Assembly: GCA_902766045.1 (NCBI GenBank)
Contig: CACXCA010000017.1
Span: 51,259 to 115,258 of the forward strand
Source: an uncultured Bacteroidales bacterium
GTDB lineage: Bacteria > Bacteroidota > Bacteroidia > Bacteroidales > Paludibacteraceae
Reading direction: 5' to 3'
Length of the DNA stretch: 64,000 bases
Positions 1 to 8,179 of the stretch are shown piece by piece. The stretch's first letter is position 1; each line of letters begins with the position of its first letter. Position numbers and translations under genes: made by a program. The notes under the pieces were generated by a model that saw only the letters and a program-made list of their open reading frames with translations, made no database searches and had not been told where the DNA came from.

Positions 1-93
1 AAGCACTAAGATTTTATATTTAAGAGACATATTGAATTTTGAATTAAAAACGTGTAAACAAATAAATCAATCAACCACACCATGAGAAGATGA

Positions 94-873
94 TCACATC
101 TCCTCCATCACACAATCGATAGGATCCTTCCCCACCTCAGCCACATGTGTGAGATGACGTTCCAGTCGATTCGTCATTGGCAAGAACAACCACAAAGAGA
201 TCAAGCCAGAGATAAGTGCGCAGGTCAAAGGAACCAACATATTCATCGCACTCATCACCATATCCTTTGTCAGAACGATTCCAAACCATTTAGCAATCTG
301 TTTCAGTACATTATAGATCATCAGTTTAGTCATCATACGAACCGCAAAACGTTGAATCGCCTGTTTGACAGCAATTCCAGCTGCAGATTTTGCCATTCGC
401 ATCATCTGATGTTTCCCAATCATGATTGTTGAGATCAACAAGAGCATCCAATTGGCAGAATCCTCCAATCCATCATCCGAAGAAGACAAGTTATGACAGC
501 CATATAAATAAAGGAGCTTTTGAAGAATCAAAAACACAATCAATTGAAACTGAATAAAATCAAATATAATACATAGATACATCAGCCAACCCGACTGAGG
601 CAAGGCAGCGACAAACGAAAGAGCTGTCACCCAAAACGCATGAATCAACACCTCACGGTGAGCCAACTTTTTCACCTCCTCCATCGAAAGGACAGACAAT
701 GGGCGTTCCTTCAAGATCAGTTCCATCTGTTCTGGTGTCAATTTTTCCGCAAATAGTTTCCGCAAATAGTTTTCCTTATTCACCTTTACGAAGGGGATAC
801 ACAAAGCCCATCGCATAGCTGAATCATAAGCAGACATCAACTTATTGTAAATATTTGAGAACCAATTGAACAC
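94..873 (-). CDS. EcsC-like membrane-associated protein
   Basis: This 259-residue protein has hydrophobic stretches at about residues 75-120 and 140-150, an amphipathic middle rich in Met, Lys and Ala, and a hydrophobic C-terminal segment at about 210-235. The pattern near the C-terminus, a GIVLT-like strand, a long small-residue helix and then an Arg-rich tail, resembles the EcsC family. That match is a judgement from memory of the family, whose function is poorly known. The first start is GTG at 873; an ATG at 837 is an alternative because the first 12 residues are not diagnostic. The gene lies downstream of cysS on the same strand, separated from it by a terminator-like hairpin, so it may have its own promoter, though none was recognised. 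Confidence 0.5.
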   Translation of the reverse strand: MFNWFSNIYNKLMSAYDSAMRWALCIPFVKVNKENYLRKLFAEKLTPEQMELILKERPLSVLSMEEVKKLAHREVLIHAFWVTALSFVAALPQSGWLMYLCIIFDFIQFQLIVFLILQKLLYLYGCHNLSSSDDGLEDSANWMLLLISTIMIGKHQMMRMAKSAAGIAVKQAIQRFAVRMMTKLMIYNVLKQIAKWFGIVLTKDMVMSAMNMLVPLTCALISGLISLWLFLPMTNRLERHLTHVAEVGKDPIDCVMEEM

Positions 874-895
874 AGGAGGTAAGTATGGATGATTA

Positions 896-932
896 AAATC
901 AAGGAAGCGACCGACTGCTCAATCGCTTCCTT
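896..932 (-). terminator. Hairpin terminator downstream of cysS
   Basis: A perfect 10-bp inverted repeat (AAGGAAGCGA at 901-910, TCGCTTCCTT at 923-932) has a 12-nt loop. Read on the minus strand, it is followed by the moderately U-rich GATTTTAATC. It sits 23 bases past the cysS stop. Confidence 0.6.
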
Positions 933-954
933 TGATAAAACTTATACGAAAAGG

Positions 955-2421
955 TTATAAAGACCACTCATAACCATCTTTTGTGTCTTTGATATTAAAT
1001 CCGAGTGCGGTCAACTCATTTCGGATCTTATCACTCGTTGCCCAATCCTTGTTTGCCTTAGCCTGTTTGCGGATTTCCAACAACAGATCCACTGCACCTT
1101 TATAGGCATCATACTGATTATTCGTATCCGCCTCCAAGCGAAGACCTAAGATATCAATCAGATAAGTTTTGAATACAGACTTCAGTTCCTCCAGATCAGC
1201 AGCTGAAATAGAACCCTTACCATCCGTCACCGTATTGATTGCTTTAGCTGCTTCGAAGAAGTATGAGATAACAATTGGTGTATTCAAATCATCATTCATC
1301 GCCTCCTCACATTTTTCACGAAGGCCAGCCACATCTACTGTCGAAGTAGCAGAAGGCACAATTCGTTGCAAACGGGCATAAGCATCAACCAACTTATTCA
1401 AACCTTTTTCTGAAGCCTGAAGAGCCTCGTTACTGAAATCGACCGTACTACGATAATGCGCCTGCAAGATAAAGAAGCGGATGGTCATAGGAGAATAAGC
1501 CTGTTCCAACATCGGATGACTTCCCGTGAAGAATTCATCCAACGTAATGAAGTTACCCAATGATTTACCCATCTTCTTTCCGTTGATGGTGATCATATTA
1601 TTATGCAACCAATAATGTACGGTTTCATGGCCCAATGCAGCCGTAGATTGAGCGATTTCACACTCATGATGAGGGAAAACCAAATCCATTCCACCACCAT
1701 GAATATCGAACTCTTCACCCAAATATTTCGTACCCATAGCAGAGCACTCCATGTGCCATCCTGGGAAGCCGTCGCTCCAAGGAGAAGGCCATCTCATGAT
1801 ATGTTCAGGCTGAGCTTTTTTCCACAAAGCAAAATCCAGAGAGCACTGTTTTTCCTCCTGACCATCTAACTCACGCGTCGTAGCAAGAAGATCATCGATA
1901 TTACGTCCCGAAAGTTTACCATAGTGATGCGTTTTATTATACTTACGAACATCAAAATAGATAGACCCCTGACTCTCATACGCATAACCAGCTTCCAAGA
2001 TTTTTTTCACAAAATCGATCTGTTCAATAATATGTCCAGAAGCATGAGGTTCAATACTTGGAGGAAGCACATTCAACGCCTCCATCGCCTTATGGTATCT
2101 ATTCAGATAATATTGTACCACCTCCATTGGTTCCTTCTGTTCCAAACGAGCCTTCTTTGCAATCTTATCCTCTCCTTCATCCGCGTCATGTTCCAAATGT
2201 CCCACATCCGTGATATTTCTCACATAACGAACCTTATATCCTAGATGAGATAAGTAACGAAACAAAACATCAAACGTAATTGCAGGACGAGCATGACCTA
2301 AGTGACCATCCCCATATACTGTAGGTCCGCACACATACATACCTACATAAGGAGACTTCAACGGCACGAACAATTCCTTGCAACGACTCAACGTATTATA
2401 CACTAACAATTTGTGTTCCAT
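955..2421 (-). CDS. cysS: Cysteinyl-tRNA synthetase
   Basis: This 488-residue class I aminoacyl-tRNA synthetase charges tRNA-Cys in the cytoplasm. Visible signatures are the zinc-binding and HIGH-equivalent region near the N-terminus ([17 protein letters not shown], about residues 30-46), the GWHMECSAM motif with a zinc-ligand Cys at about 222-230, the [18 protein letters not shown] segment, and the KMSKS-equivalent KMGKSLGN at about 283-290. The length is normal for the family. The start ATG at 2421 fits the family N-terminus and lies about 40 bases downstream of a good -33/-7 promoter. The gene appears to be transcribed alone and ends before a hairpin at 901-932. Confidence 0.97.
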   Translation of the reverse strand: MEHKLLVYNTLSRCKELFVPLKSPYVGMYVCGPTVYGDGHLGHARPAITFDVLFRYLSHLGYKVRYVRNITDVGHLEHDADEGEDKIAKKARLEQKEPMEVVQYYLNRYHKAMEALNVLPPSIEPHASGHIIEQIDFVKKILEAGYAYESQGSIYFDVRKYNKTHHYGKLSGRNIDDLLATTRELDGQEEKQCSLDFALWKKAQPEHIMRWPSPWSDGFPGWHMECSAMGTKYLGEEFDIHGGGMDLVFPHHECEIAQSTAALGHETVHYWLHNNMITINGKKMGKSLGNFITLDEFFTGSHPMLEQAYSPMTIRFFILQAHYRSTVDFSNEALQASEKGLNKLVDAYARLQRIVPSATSTVDVAGLREKCEEAMNDDLNTPIVISYFFEAAKAINTVTDGKGSISAADLEELKSVFKTYLIDILGLRLEADTNNQYDAYKGAVDLLLEIRKQAKANKDWATSDKIRNELTALGFNIKDTKDGYEWSL

Positions 2422-2463
2422 CCAATTAAATATATTTTATATCTGTTTCTACAAAAATTCTTG

Positions 2464-2493
2464 CAAATTTACAAAATCCTTATCTTTATCAAA
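2464..2493 (-). promoter_or_regulatory. cysS promoter (Bacteroidetes sigma-70 type)
   Basis: Read on the minus strand, the -33 element TTTG lies at 2493-2490 and the -7 element TAAATTTG at 2471-2464, with 18 bases between. This is close to the known Bacteroides consensus, TTTG then TAnnTTTG. Confidence 0.7.
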
Positions 2494-2599
2494 AGAAAAC
2501 GAATCATTTTCCCTCATCATTTTCGAAATAGATTTTCAAAAAGATATGTTAATAATTATCTTTTTTTCAACACAATAGTAAAAATACATAGACTTTCAC

Positions 2600-2607
2600 T
2601 ATTTTTG
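2600..2607 (+). promoter_or_regulatory. -7 promoter element for the NlpC/P60-like gene
   Basis: TATTTTTG matches TAnnTTTG and is followed by GCACC, a common start region. It lies about 60 bases before the ATG at 2668. No clear -33 TTTG was seen. Confidence 0.55.
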
Positions 2608-2667
2608 CACCGAATTAACGGAAAGATAATTTCCACACGTAGAATTTAATTTAAAGGGAAAGGTAAA

Positions 2668-3327
2668 ATGAAAATTAGATTAACGTTAGCAATGGCTGTT
2701 CTTGCAGGATCAACAGTATTCGCAGGAACGAGAATGGATGTGTTAAATGCTAAGAGTAAAACCATAGGTGAGGCAATGGCCACAATGCTTCAACAAAACA
2801 ACAAACCATTTTCTGTTGGAGCAAGCGGAGAAGACGCTTATGACAATCCAGGATTGGCAGTGTTCATGTTCAAACAATTGGGATTGGATGTTCCTGCTGA
2901 CATGCAAAAGCTAAGCAAAATAGGAAAGACAATTTCTAAGCCTGCTAAAATGCAAGCGGGAGACATCGTATTCTTCGTCAATCCTCAAAACAAAAAGGAA
3001 CTCGGAAGCATGGGTGTTGTACAAAGTGTAGCTGCTGATGGACTCTCATTCATGTTTTTCTATGCAGATCAAAAGCAAGGCATTGTTCGTATTGCTTCCA
3101 GCACTGAACCTGAGTTCAACGGTCACTTCAAACAAGCTAACCGAATCACATCAGACGAAGAGCTAGCTAAGATCCGTGATGCACACCAAAAAGAAGTTGA
3201 GAACATCAACAAGGCAAAAGATAAACTAACAAAAGCACAAGCTGCCGTTAAAGCTGCTGAGACAGAATTGCAAAACCTTGAAAGCGCATTTGCAAAAAAG
3301 AACGAAGAAGCACTTCAAATAAAATGA
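2668..3327 (+). CDS. Exported NlpC/P60-like protein lacking the catalytic Cys and His
   Basis: This 219-residue protein has a signal peptide (MKIRLTLAMAVLAGSTVFA). Residues about 30-165 follow the layout of NlpC/P60 cell-wall peptidases: a helix, the nucleophile segment, MQAGDIVFF (family LxPGDLVFF), a strand where the catalytic His normally sits, a GIVRIAS strand, and a final ANRI segment (family GARRI). The usual DCSGL nucleophile motif reads DNPGL, so Cys is Asn/Pro, and the HVGIY motif reads SMGVV, so His is lost. Residues about 170-215 form a charged Ala/Lys/Glu coiled coil. It is therefore probably a periplasmic binding or scaffold protein rather than a peptidase. The family assignment is an inference from motif layout. 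It has its own promoter at 2600. Confidence 0.6.
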   Translation: MKIRLTLAMAVLAGSTVFAGTRMDVLNAKSKTIGEAMATMLQQNNKPFSVGASGEDAYDNPGLAVFMFKQLGLDVPADMQKLSKIGKTISKPAKMQAGDIVFFVNPQNKKELGSMGVVQSVAADGLSFMFFYADQKQGIVRIASSTEPEFNGHFKQANRITSDEELAKIRDAHQKEVENINKAKDKLTKAQAAVKAAETELQNLESAFAKKNEEALQIK

Positions 3328-3337
3328 TTAGTTTCTT

Positions 3338-3577
3338 ATGCCAACTAAGAAAACAAAAAAAATGAGCTTAAAACCAACGGTTGCAGAACGGTTGGTCAGA
3401 AATAGACGTTTATCAATCACCCTGAACGAAAAAGAGTTCAGGGTGGTTGAACGTTTTTTCAAAGAATACAAGATCAAGAACAAATCAAAATTTCTTCGCG
3501 ACACCATTATTCGAACAGTCTGGGAAAAGTTGGAAGCCAACGCCCCTACTCTATTTTCTAAGGAGGAGATGCGATGA
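3338..3577 (+). CDS. Small basic RHH-like protein upstream of tadA
   Basis: This 79-residue protein is very basic at its N-terminus. Residues 23-67 have a ribbon-helix-helix-like pattern: a short strand (RRLSITLNE), a helix (FRVVERFFKEYK), a turn with NKSKF, and a second helix (LRDTIIRTVWEKL). RHH domains bind DNA and are common in MobC-type and antitoxin proteins, but no partner toxin or mobilisation gene is present. Its stop overlaps the tadA start by four bases (ATGA), implying co-translation with tadA, and it starts 10 bases after the preceding gene. Its role is unknown. Confidence 0.7.
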   Translation: MPTKKTKKMSLKPTVAERLVRNRRLSITLNEKEFRVVERFFKEYKIKNKSKFLRDTIIRTVWEKLEANAPTLFSKEEMR

Positions 3578-4008
3578 CTGACGAATATTACATGAAACAA
3601 GCCTTAACCGAAGCTAAGAAGGCACTATCTGAAGATGAAGTCCCCATCGGTGCCGTCATCGTTTGCAAAGACAGAATCATTGCCCGTGCACACAATCTGA
3701 CAGAGACATTAACCGACGTGACCGCTCATGCAGAGATGCAAGCTATCACCATGGCAGCCAACCATCTGGGTGCCAAATACCTCACAGACTGTACGTTATA
3801 CGTCACAGTGGAACCATGTGTCATGTGTGCAGGCGCTATTGGATGGGCACAAATCAGCAAAGTGGTCTATGGCGCCAAAGATGAAAAACGAGGGTTCTCC
3901 CTATTGGCACCTAATGCTCTTCATCCGAAATGCACCGTCCAAAGCGACGTATTAGGAGAAGAATGCGCTGAACTCATCACCACCTTCTTCAAAAAGAAAA
4001 GAGGCTGA
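3574..4008 (+). CDS. tadA: tRNA-specific adenosine deaminase TadA
   Basis: This 144-residue cytidine-deaminase-fold enzyme converts adenosine 34 to inosine in the anticodon of tRNA-Arg(ACG). The zinc-binding and catalytic motifs are intact: HAEMQA (about residues 51-56) and PCVMCAGA (about 81-88), plus the family segments EVPIGAVIV and a KVVYGAKD strand. The length is typical. Its start overlaps the upstream RHH-like gene by four bases. It converges on yraN with only 26 bases between stops and no clear hairpin. Confidence 0.95.
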   Translation: MTDEYYMKQALTEAKKALSEDEVPIGAVIVCKDRIIARAHNLTETLTDVTAHAEMQAITMAANHLGAKYLTDCTLYVTVEPCVMCAGAIGWAQISKVVYGAKDEKRGFSLLAPNALHPKCTVQSDVLGEECAELITTFFKKKRG

Positions 4009-4034
4009 CTATAGTCTCCCGTATCGTTCCAAAC

Positions 4035-4409
4035 CTACATATTAACAAACGGCAGAAAAGCATCTTCTAAATGCTGAAAGGACACAGTGTTTCCTGACGA
4101 ATCAAGCGTCATGGAAATCACATCAAACCGAGTTGGTTTTGTGACATTGAATCTGCGTATATAAGCATTCGCCGCATATACTAAATTACGGATCTTCACC
4201 TTATCGATACGATCTGTTGGAGAAGAAAAAGCACCATCCTTTCGGGCTTTCACCTCCACTATCACAAGATAATCAGCTGTTTCCGCAACAATATCTATCT
4301 CATATCGTCCGAAACGCCAATTCCGTTGTTTAATCACATAACCTTGAGATTGCAAGTACTCGACAGACTTTTCCTCTCCTAACATGCCTAAATCATTATG
4401 AGCAGCCAT
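4035..4409 (-). CDS. YraN/UPF0102 family nuclease-like protein
   Basis: The 124-residue reading from ATG 4409 begins MAAHNDLG, the usual YraN N-terminus. An in-frame TTG at 4421 would add four residues and is less likely. The restriction-endonuclease-like core is visible: GEEKSVEYLQSQGY, RFGRYEIDIVAE (Glu-x-Asp) and IVEVKARKDG (Glu-x-Lys), the expected PD-(D/E)XK-type metal-site pattern. The family is universal in bacteria but its role is not settled. It is probably transcribed from the -7 element at 4453-4460. Confidence 0.9.
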   Translation of the reverse strand: MAAHNDLGMLGEEKSVEYLQSQGYVIKQRNWRFGRYEIDIVAETADYLVIVEVKARKDGAFSSPTDRIDKVKIRNLVYAANAYIRRFNVTKPTRFDVISMTLDSSGNTVSFQHLEDAFLPFVNM

Positions 4410-4452
4410 AAATTTTTTCAATTAGTTTAACACAACAATAGATTTTATACGA

Positions 4453-4483
4453 CAAAGATAAATATATTAGCTAAACATCGCAA
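4453..4483 (-). promoter_or_regulatory. yraN promoter
   Basis: On the minus strand TATCTTTG (4460-4453) matches the -7 consensus. TTG at 4483-4481 sits 20 bases upstream as a plausible -33 element. It is back to back with the promoter of the pseudouridine synthase. Confidence 0.6.
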
Positions 4484-4501
4484 TAAAAACATTAAAAATT
4501 C

Positions 4502-4509
4502 TAACTTTG
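4502..4509 (+). promoter_or_regulatory. -7 element for the RluA-family gene
   Basis: TAACTTTG followed by GCACCC matches the Bacteroidetes -7 consensus, 26 bases before the ATG at 4536. A -33 TTTG was not evident. Confidence 0.6.
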
Positions 4510-4535
4510 CACCCCCGTAGAGAAAAAGAGATCAC

Positions 4536-5462
4536 ATGAGACAAAATTTCACACCTCATAAAGAGCAAAGAGATCGGAAAACATCCTTCATCGTCAAAGG
4601 AGACAACAAGCTGTTTGAATTTGTACTATCCAAGATGGGTGGTATGAGTAAGACTGCTGTCAAGAGCTTATTAAGCAAAAAGCAGATATCCGTAAACGAC
4701 AAGATTATTACACAATATGATTATCCATTAACGGAGGGAGATAAAGTAGAAATCGATTTTGTCAAAAGGAAGGCACTACAAAGCGCTAAGCTATCCATCC
4801 TATACGAAGATAATTACATCATCGTTGTCAACAAATCTGAAGGTCTTTTAACCACTGCGACCGACAAGCAGGAAGACACCACTGCCTTTCGTATTATCAT
4901 GAATCACCTGAAACAGCAGGACAAGAACAATCATCTATACATTGTTCATCGTCTTGACAGAGAAACCTCGGGTGTATTGATCTTTGCGAAGGACAAAGAG
5001 ACACAAAAGAAACTTCAAGAGAATTGGCATGATATTGTATTGGAAAAGATATACTATGCTCTAGTGGAAGGTGTTGTTCAAGAGGAAAGTGGCACCATAC
5101 ACTCATGGTTGAAAGAAGAGCCAAAATCCAAGAATGTGTATTCATTCGATTATGATAATGGCGGAATGGAATCGTTCACCGACTATAAGATTGTCAGGAC
5201 CTTTCAGAATCACACCCTATTGGAAGTGAATCTCCGAACAGGCAGGAAGAACCAAATCAGAGTTCATCTGCAATCCATCGGGCACCCGATTGTTGGAGAC
5301 AAAAAATATGGAGGATCCGTCTCCCCGATTGGTCGTATCGGTTTACATGCCGCCAGGATTACACTCCGACATCCCGCCACAAATAAGATTGTAACATTTG
5401 AAGCCCCCGTTCCTGAAAAAATCATGAAATTCAGAGAACAAAGGCCTTTAAAAGACAAATAA
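4536..5462 (+). CDS. RluA-family pseudouridine synthase
   Basis: This 308-residue protein combines an N-terminal S4 RNA-binding domain (about residues 25-85) with an RluA-type catalytic domain. The catalytic motif HRLDRETSG (about 138-146) carries the invariant Asp, and RTGRKNQIRVHLQSIGHPIVGD is the family's C-terminal signature. It isomerises uridines in rRNA or tRNA; the exact site (RluC-, RluD- or TruC-like) cannot be decided from sequence reading. A short basic leader of about 20 residues precedes the S4 domain. It is transcribed alone from the promoter at 4502. Confidence 0.92.
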   Translation: MRQNFTPHKEQRDRKTSFIVKGDNKLFEFVLSKMGGMSKTAVKSLLSKKQISVNDKIITQYDYPLTEGDKVEIDFVKRKALQSAKLSILYEDNYIIVVNKSEGLLTTATDKQEDTTAFRIIMNHLKQQDKNNHLYIVHRLDRETSGVLIFAKDKETQKKLQENWHDIVLEKIYYALVEGVVQEESGTIHSWLKEEPKSKNVYSFDYDNGGMESFTDYKIVRTFQNHTLLEVNLRTGRKNQIRVHLQSIGHPIVGDKKYGGSVSPIGRIGLHAARITLRHPATNKIVTFEAPVPEKIMKFREQRPLKDK

Positions 5463-5530
5463 ACACAAAGCAGATTCAAAAAAACTAAAATAATAAAGGA
5501 GAAAAAACAACTTCTATCTTAAAATTTTAG

Positions 5531-5538
5531 TAAATTTG
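5531..5538 (+). promoter_or_regulatory. -7 promoter element for spt
   Basis: TAAATTTG followed by CG lies 24 bases before the spt start codon and matches TAnnTTTG. Confidence 0.6.
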
Positions 5539-5561
5539 CGCAAATTTTTAGAATTTATAAA

Positions 5562-6746
5562 ATGGGTCTATTACAAGAAAAACTTGCCAAATACACAGAG
5601 CCACAGAAGGTGAAAGCAAAAGGTGTATATCCCTATTTCCGTGTAATTGAAAGTGATCAGGACACTGAAGTAACGATTAATGGCAAAAAGGTTCTGATGT
5701 TTGGTTCCAATAGTTATTTAGGACTTACCAATCATCCCAAGATTAAAGAGGCTGCTATAGAAGCCACAAAGAAATACGGCTCAGGTTGTGCCGGTTCCAG
5801 ATTTTTAAATGGAACATTAGATATTCATATTGAGTTAGAAAACAAACTAGCCAAATTTGTAGGAAAAGATGATGCGCTCATCTTCTCAGCTGGTTTTAAC
5901 GCAAATATGGGAGTCATCTCCAACCTTACCGGTCGTGAAGATTATATAATTTTTGACGAGTTAGATCATGCGTCCATTATGACAGGAAAGCAACTAAGCT
6001 TTTCTAAATGCTTAAAATTCAAGCATAACGACATGGACTCTTTGGAAAAAAAGTTACAAGCATGTGAACCCGACAAGATTAAACTGATCGTCGTTGACGG
6101 TGTATTCAGCATGGAAGGCGATGTGGCAAAGTTGGATAAGATTGTCGAATTAAGCAAGAAATACAATGCTAGCATTTACGTGGATGAGGCACACAGCTTA
6201 GGTGTTTTCGGAAAACAAGGACGAGGCATCTGCGACCACTTCGGTCTCACAAAAGATGTGGATCTTATCATGGGAACATTTAGTAAATCACTTGCTTCTA
6301 TTGGTGGATTCATTGCAGCGGACGAAAGTATCATCAATTGGTTGAGACATTCCACTCGTCCATATATTTTCAGTGCCAGCATCACCCCAGCTGCTACCGC
6401 TTCTGTATTAGCAGCCTTGGAGATCATGCAAAACGAGCCTGAGAGAATGGAGAACTTGTGGAAGATGACAAGAATATCACTCGACGGATTCAGACAATTA
6501 GGATTCGAAATTGGACATACTGAGACACCAATCATTCCGCTCTTCATCAGAGACAATGAGAAGACATTCCTCATGACCAAGTTATTATTCGAAGAAGGAA
6601 TCTTTGTCAACCCAGTTGTTAGTCCGGCTGTACCATCTAACGACACCCTGATTCGCTTCTCGTTGATGGCTACTCACACGGAAGCACAAGTACAAACAGC
6701 ATTAGAGAAAATCGGCAAAGTGGGCAAAATGTTAGGCATCATCTGA
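5562..6746 (+). CDS. spt: Serine palmitoyltransferase (alpha-oxoamine synthase family)
   Basis: This 394-residue PLP enzyme of the class II aminotransferase fold is most like the soluble bacterial serine palmitoyltransferases that condense serine with a fatty acyl-CoA in the first step of sphingolipid synthesis, a trait of Bacteroidetes. Visible features are FGSNSYLGLTNHP, the glycine-rich GSGCAGSRFLNG, the cofactor-binding VDEAHSLGVFG, and the PLP lysine motif GTFSKSLASIGG (Lys at about residue 244). The close relatives KBL and BioF share the fold, so substrate is inferred from the closeness to Bacteroidetes SPT. It is a single-gene unit with its own promoter and a downstream hairpin at 6771-6802. 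Confidence 0.85.
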   Translation: MGLLQEKLAKYTEPQKVKAKGVYPYFRVIESDQDTEVTINGKKVLMFGSNSYLGLTNHPKIKEAAIEATKKYGSGCAGSRFLNGTLDIHIELENKLAKFVGKDDALIFSAGFNANMGVISNLTGREDYIIFDELDHASIMTGKQLSFSKCLKFKHNDMDSLEKKLQACEPDKIKLIVVDGVFSMEGDVAKLDKIVELSKKYNASIYVDEAHSLGVFGKQGRGICDHFGLTKDVDLIMGTFSKSLASIGGFIAADESIINWLRHSTRPYIFSASITPAATASVLAALEIMQNEPERMENLWKMTRISLDGFRQLGFEIGHTETPIIPLFIRDNEKTFLMTKLLFEEGIFVNPVVSPAVPSNDTLIRFSLMATHTEAQVQTALEKIGKVGKMLGII

Positions 6747-6770
6747 TTTTTTCATAAAATACGCATAAGA

Positions 6771-6806
6771 AAAGCAATTCTGACACCATGCAGAATTGCT
6801 TTTTAT
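6771..6806 (+). terminator. Rho-independent terminator of spt
   Basis: A 12-bp stem (AAAGCAATTCTG at 6771-6782, CAGAATTGCTTT at 6791-6802) with an 8-nt loop is followed by a T-rich run. Confidence 0.85.
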
Positions 6807-6829
6807 TTGATAATATCATCTCATTTATC

Positions 6830-6837
6830 TAAATTTG
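6830..6837 (+). promoter_or_regulatory. -7 promoter element for the rarA operon
   Basis: TAAATTTG matches TAnnTTTG and lies 35 bases before the rarA ATG. Confidence 0.6.
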
Positions 6838-6872
6838 TATCATTATAGGATGTTTGTTTCTAATAACGATAA

Positions 6873-8162
6873 ATGGACGCCAATTTAATACAACCCCTAG
6901 CAGAACGTGTTCGTCCCAAAACATTGGACGACTATGTTGGACAAAAACATTTGGTCGGAGACAATGCGATTCTCCGCAAGATGATTGAATCCGGCAGAAT
7001 ATCCTCATTTATCTTATGGGGTCCTCCAGGTGTTGGCAAAACGACATTGGCTGGTATTATCGCTAAGAAACTAAATCGTGCTTTTTACACACTGAGTGCC
7101 ATCAGTTCAGGTGTGAAAGATGTTCGCGAAGTAATCGACAAGGCAAAAGGGGCAAGGCTCTTCAATCCAGAACCACCTATCCTGTTTATCGACGAGATTC
7201 ATCGTTTCTCCAAGGCTCAGCAGGACTCTCTGCTCGGGGCCGTTGAGCAAGGCATCATCGTACTCATTGGTGCCACCACCGAAAATCCATCGTTTGAGGT
7301 CATCACGCCCCTCCTATCCAGATGTCAAGTCTTTGTACTGAAATATCAGGAAGACGCTGACTTAATGGAGCTGGCACAAAGAGTCATCAAAGAGGACAAG
7401 ATACTGAAAGAGAAGAAAATCTTTTTTGACGAGACCGATGCGCTGATTCGTTTCGCCAGTGGAGATGCACGTAAGTTATTAAACATCATTGAATTAGTCA
7501 TAAACGCAGAAGAGAACAGTGACGAGATACATTTCACGAATGAGAAAGTAACGAATCGACTTCAAGAGAATCCTAATGCATACGACAAAAACGGAGAGAT
7601 GCATTACGATATCATCTCTGCATTCATCAAATCAATTCGAGGAAGTGATCCTGACGGTGCAATCTATTGGTTGGCTCGAATGGTAGATGGTGGCGAAGAC
7701 CCTAAGTTCATCGCCCGCAGATTAGTTATCTCTGCAGCAGAGGACATCGGATTGGCCAATCCTAACGCACTACTGCTTGCCAACGCATGCTTTGACACCA
7801 TTCACAAAATCGGATGGCCGGAAGGTAGAATTGTATTAGCCGAGACAACCATCTATCTAGCTACAAGTCCGAAAAGTAATTCAGCCTATCTCTCCATCGA
7901 CGCTGCGCTAAGGAATGTTAAGGAAACAGGCAATCTCTCTGTTCCGCTTCACCTACGCAATGCGCCTACCAAACTCATGGAGAATCTCGATTATGGAAAG
8001 GAATATAAATATTCTCATGACTATCCAGGACATTTTGTAATTCAAGAATTCTTACCCAAAAAGATTTCAAAGACACAATTCTGGCTTCCGCAGGATAACC
8101 CTGCAGAAAATAAGCTGACAGAAAGAATGAAATCTTTGTGGGGAAATCATAAAAAATATTAG
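6873..8162 (+). CDS. rarA: Replication-associated recombination protein A (RarA/MgsA)
   Basis: This 429-residue AAA+ ATPase of the clamp-loader clade acts at stalled replication forks. The N-terminus LAERVRPKTLDDYVGQKHL is the family hallmark. Walker A is GPPGVGKTT (about residues 50-58), Walker B is LFIDEIHRF (about 107-115), sensor 1 is GATTENPSFEV, and the C-terminal tetramerisation domain contains ALRNVKETGNLSVPLHLRNAPT. The length is typical. It heads an apparent three-gene operon with the downstream protease (17-base gap) and nucleotidyltransferase (13-base gap). Confidence 0.95.
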   Translation: MDANLIQPLAERVRPKTLDDYVGQKHLVGDNAILRKMIESGRISSFILWGPPGVGKTTLAGIIAKKLNRAFYTLSAISSGVKDVREVIDKAKGARLFNPEPPILFIDEIHRFSKAQQDSLLGAVEQGIIVLIGATTENPSFEVITPLLSRCQVFVLKYQEDADLMELAQRVIKEDKILKEKKIFFDETDALIRFASGDARKLLNIIELVINAEENSDEIHFTNEKVTNRLQENPNAYDKNGEMHYDIISAFIKSIRGSDPDGAIYWLARMVDGGEDPKFIARRLVISAAEDIGLANPNALLLANACFDTIHKIGWPEGRIVLAETTIYLATSPKSNSAYLSIDAALRNVKETGNLSVPLHLRNAPTKLMENLDYGKEYKYSHDYPGHFVIQEFLPKKISKTQFWLPQDNPAENKLTERMKSLWGNHKKY

Positions 8163-8179
8163 CTAATCATTAAACGCCC

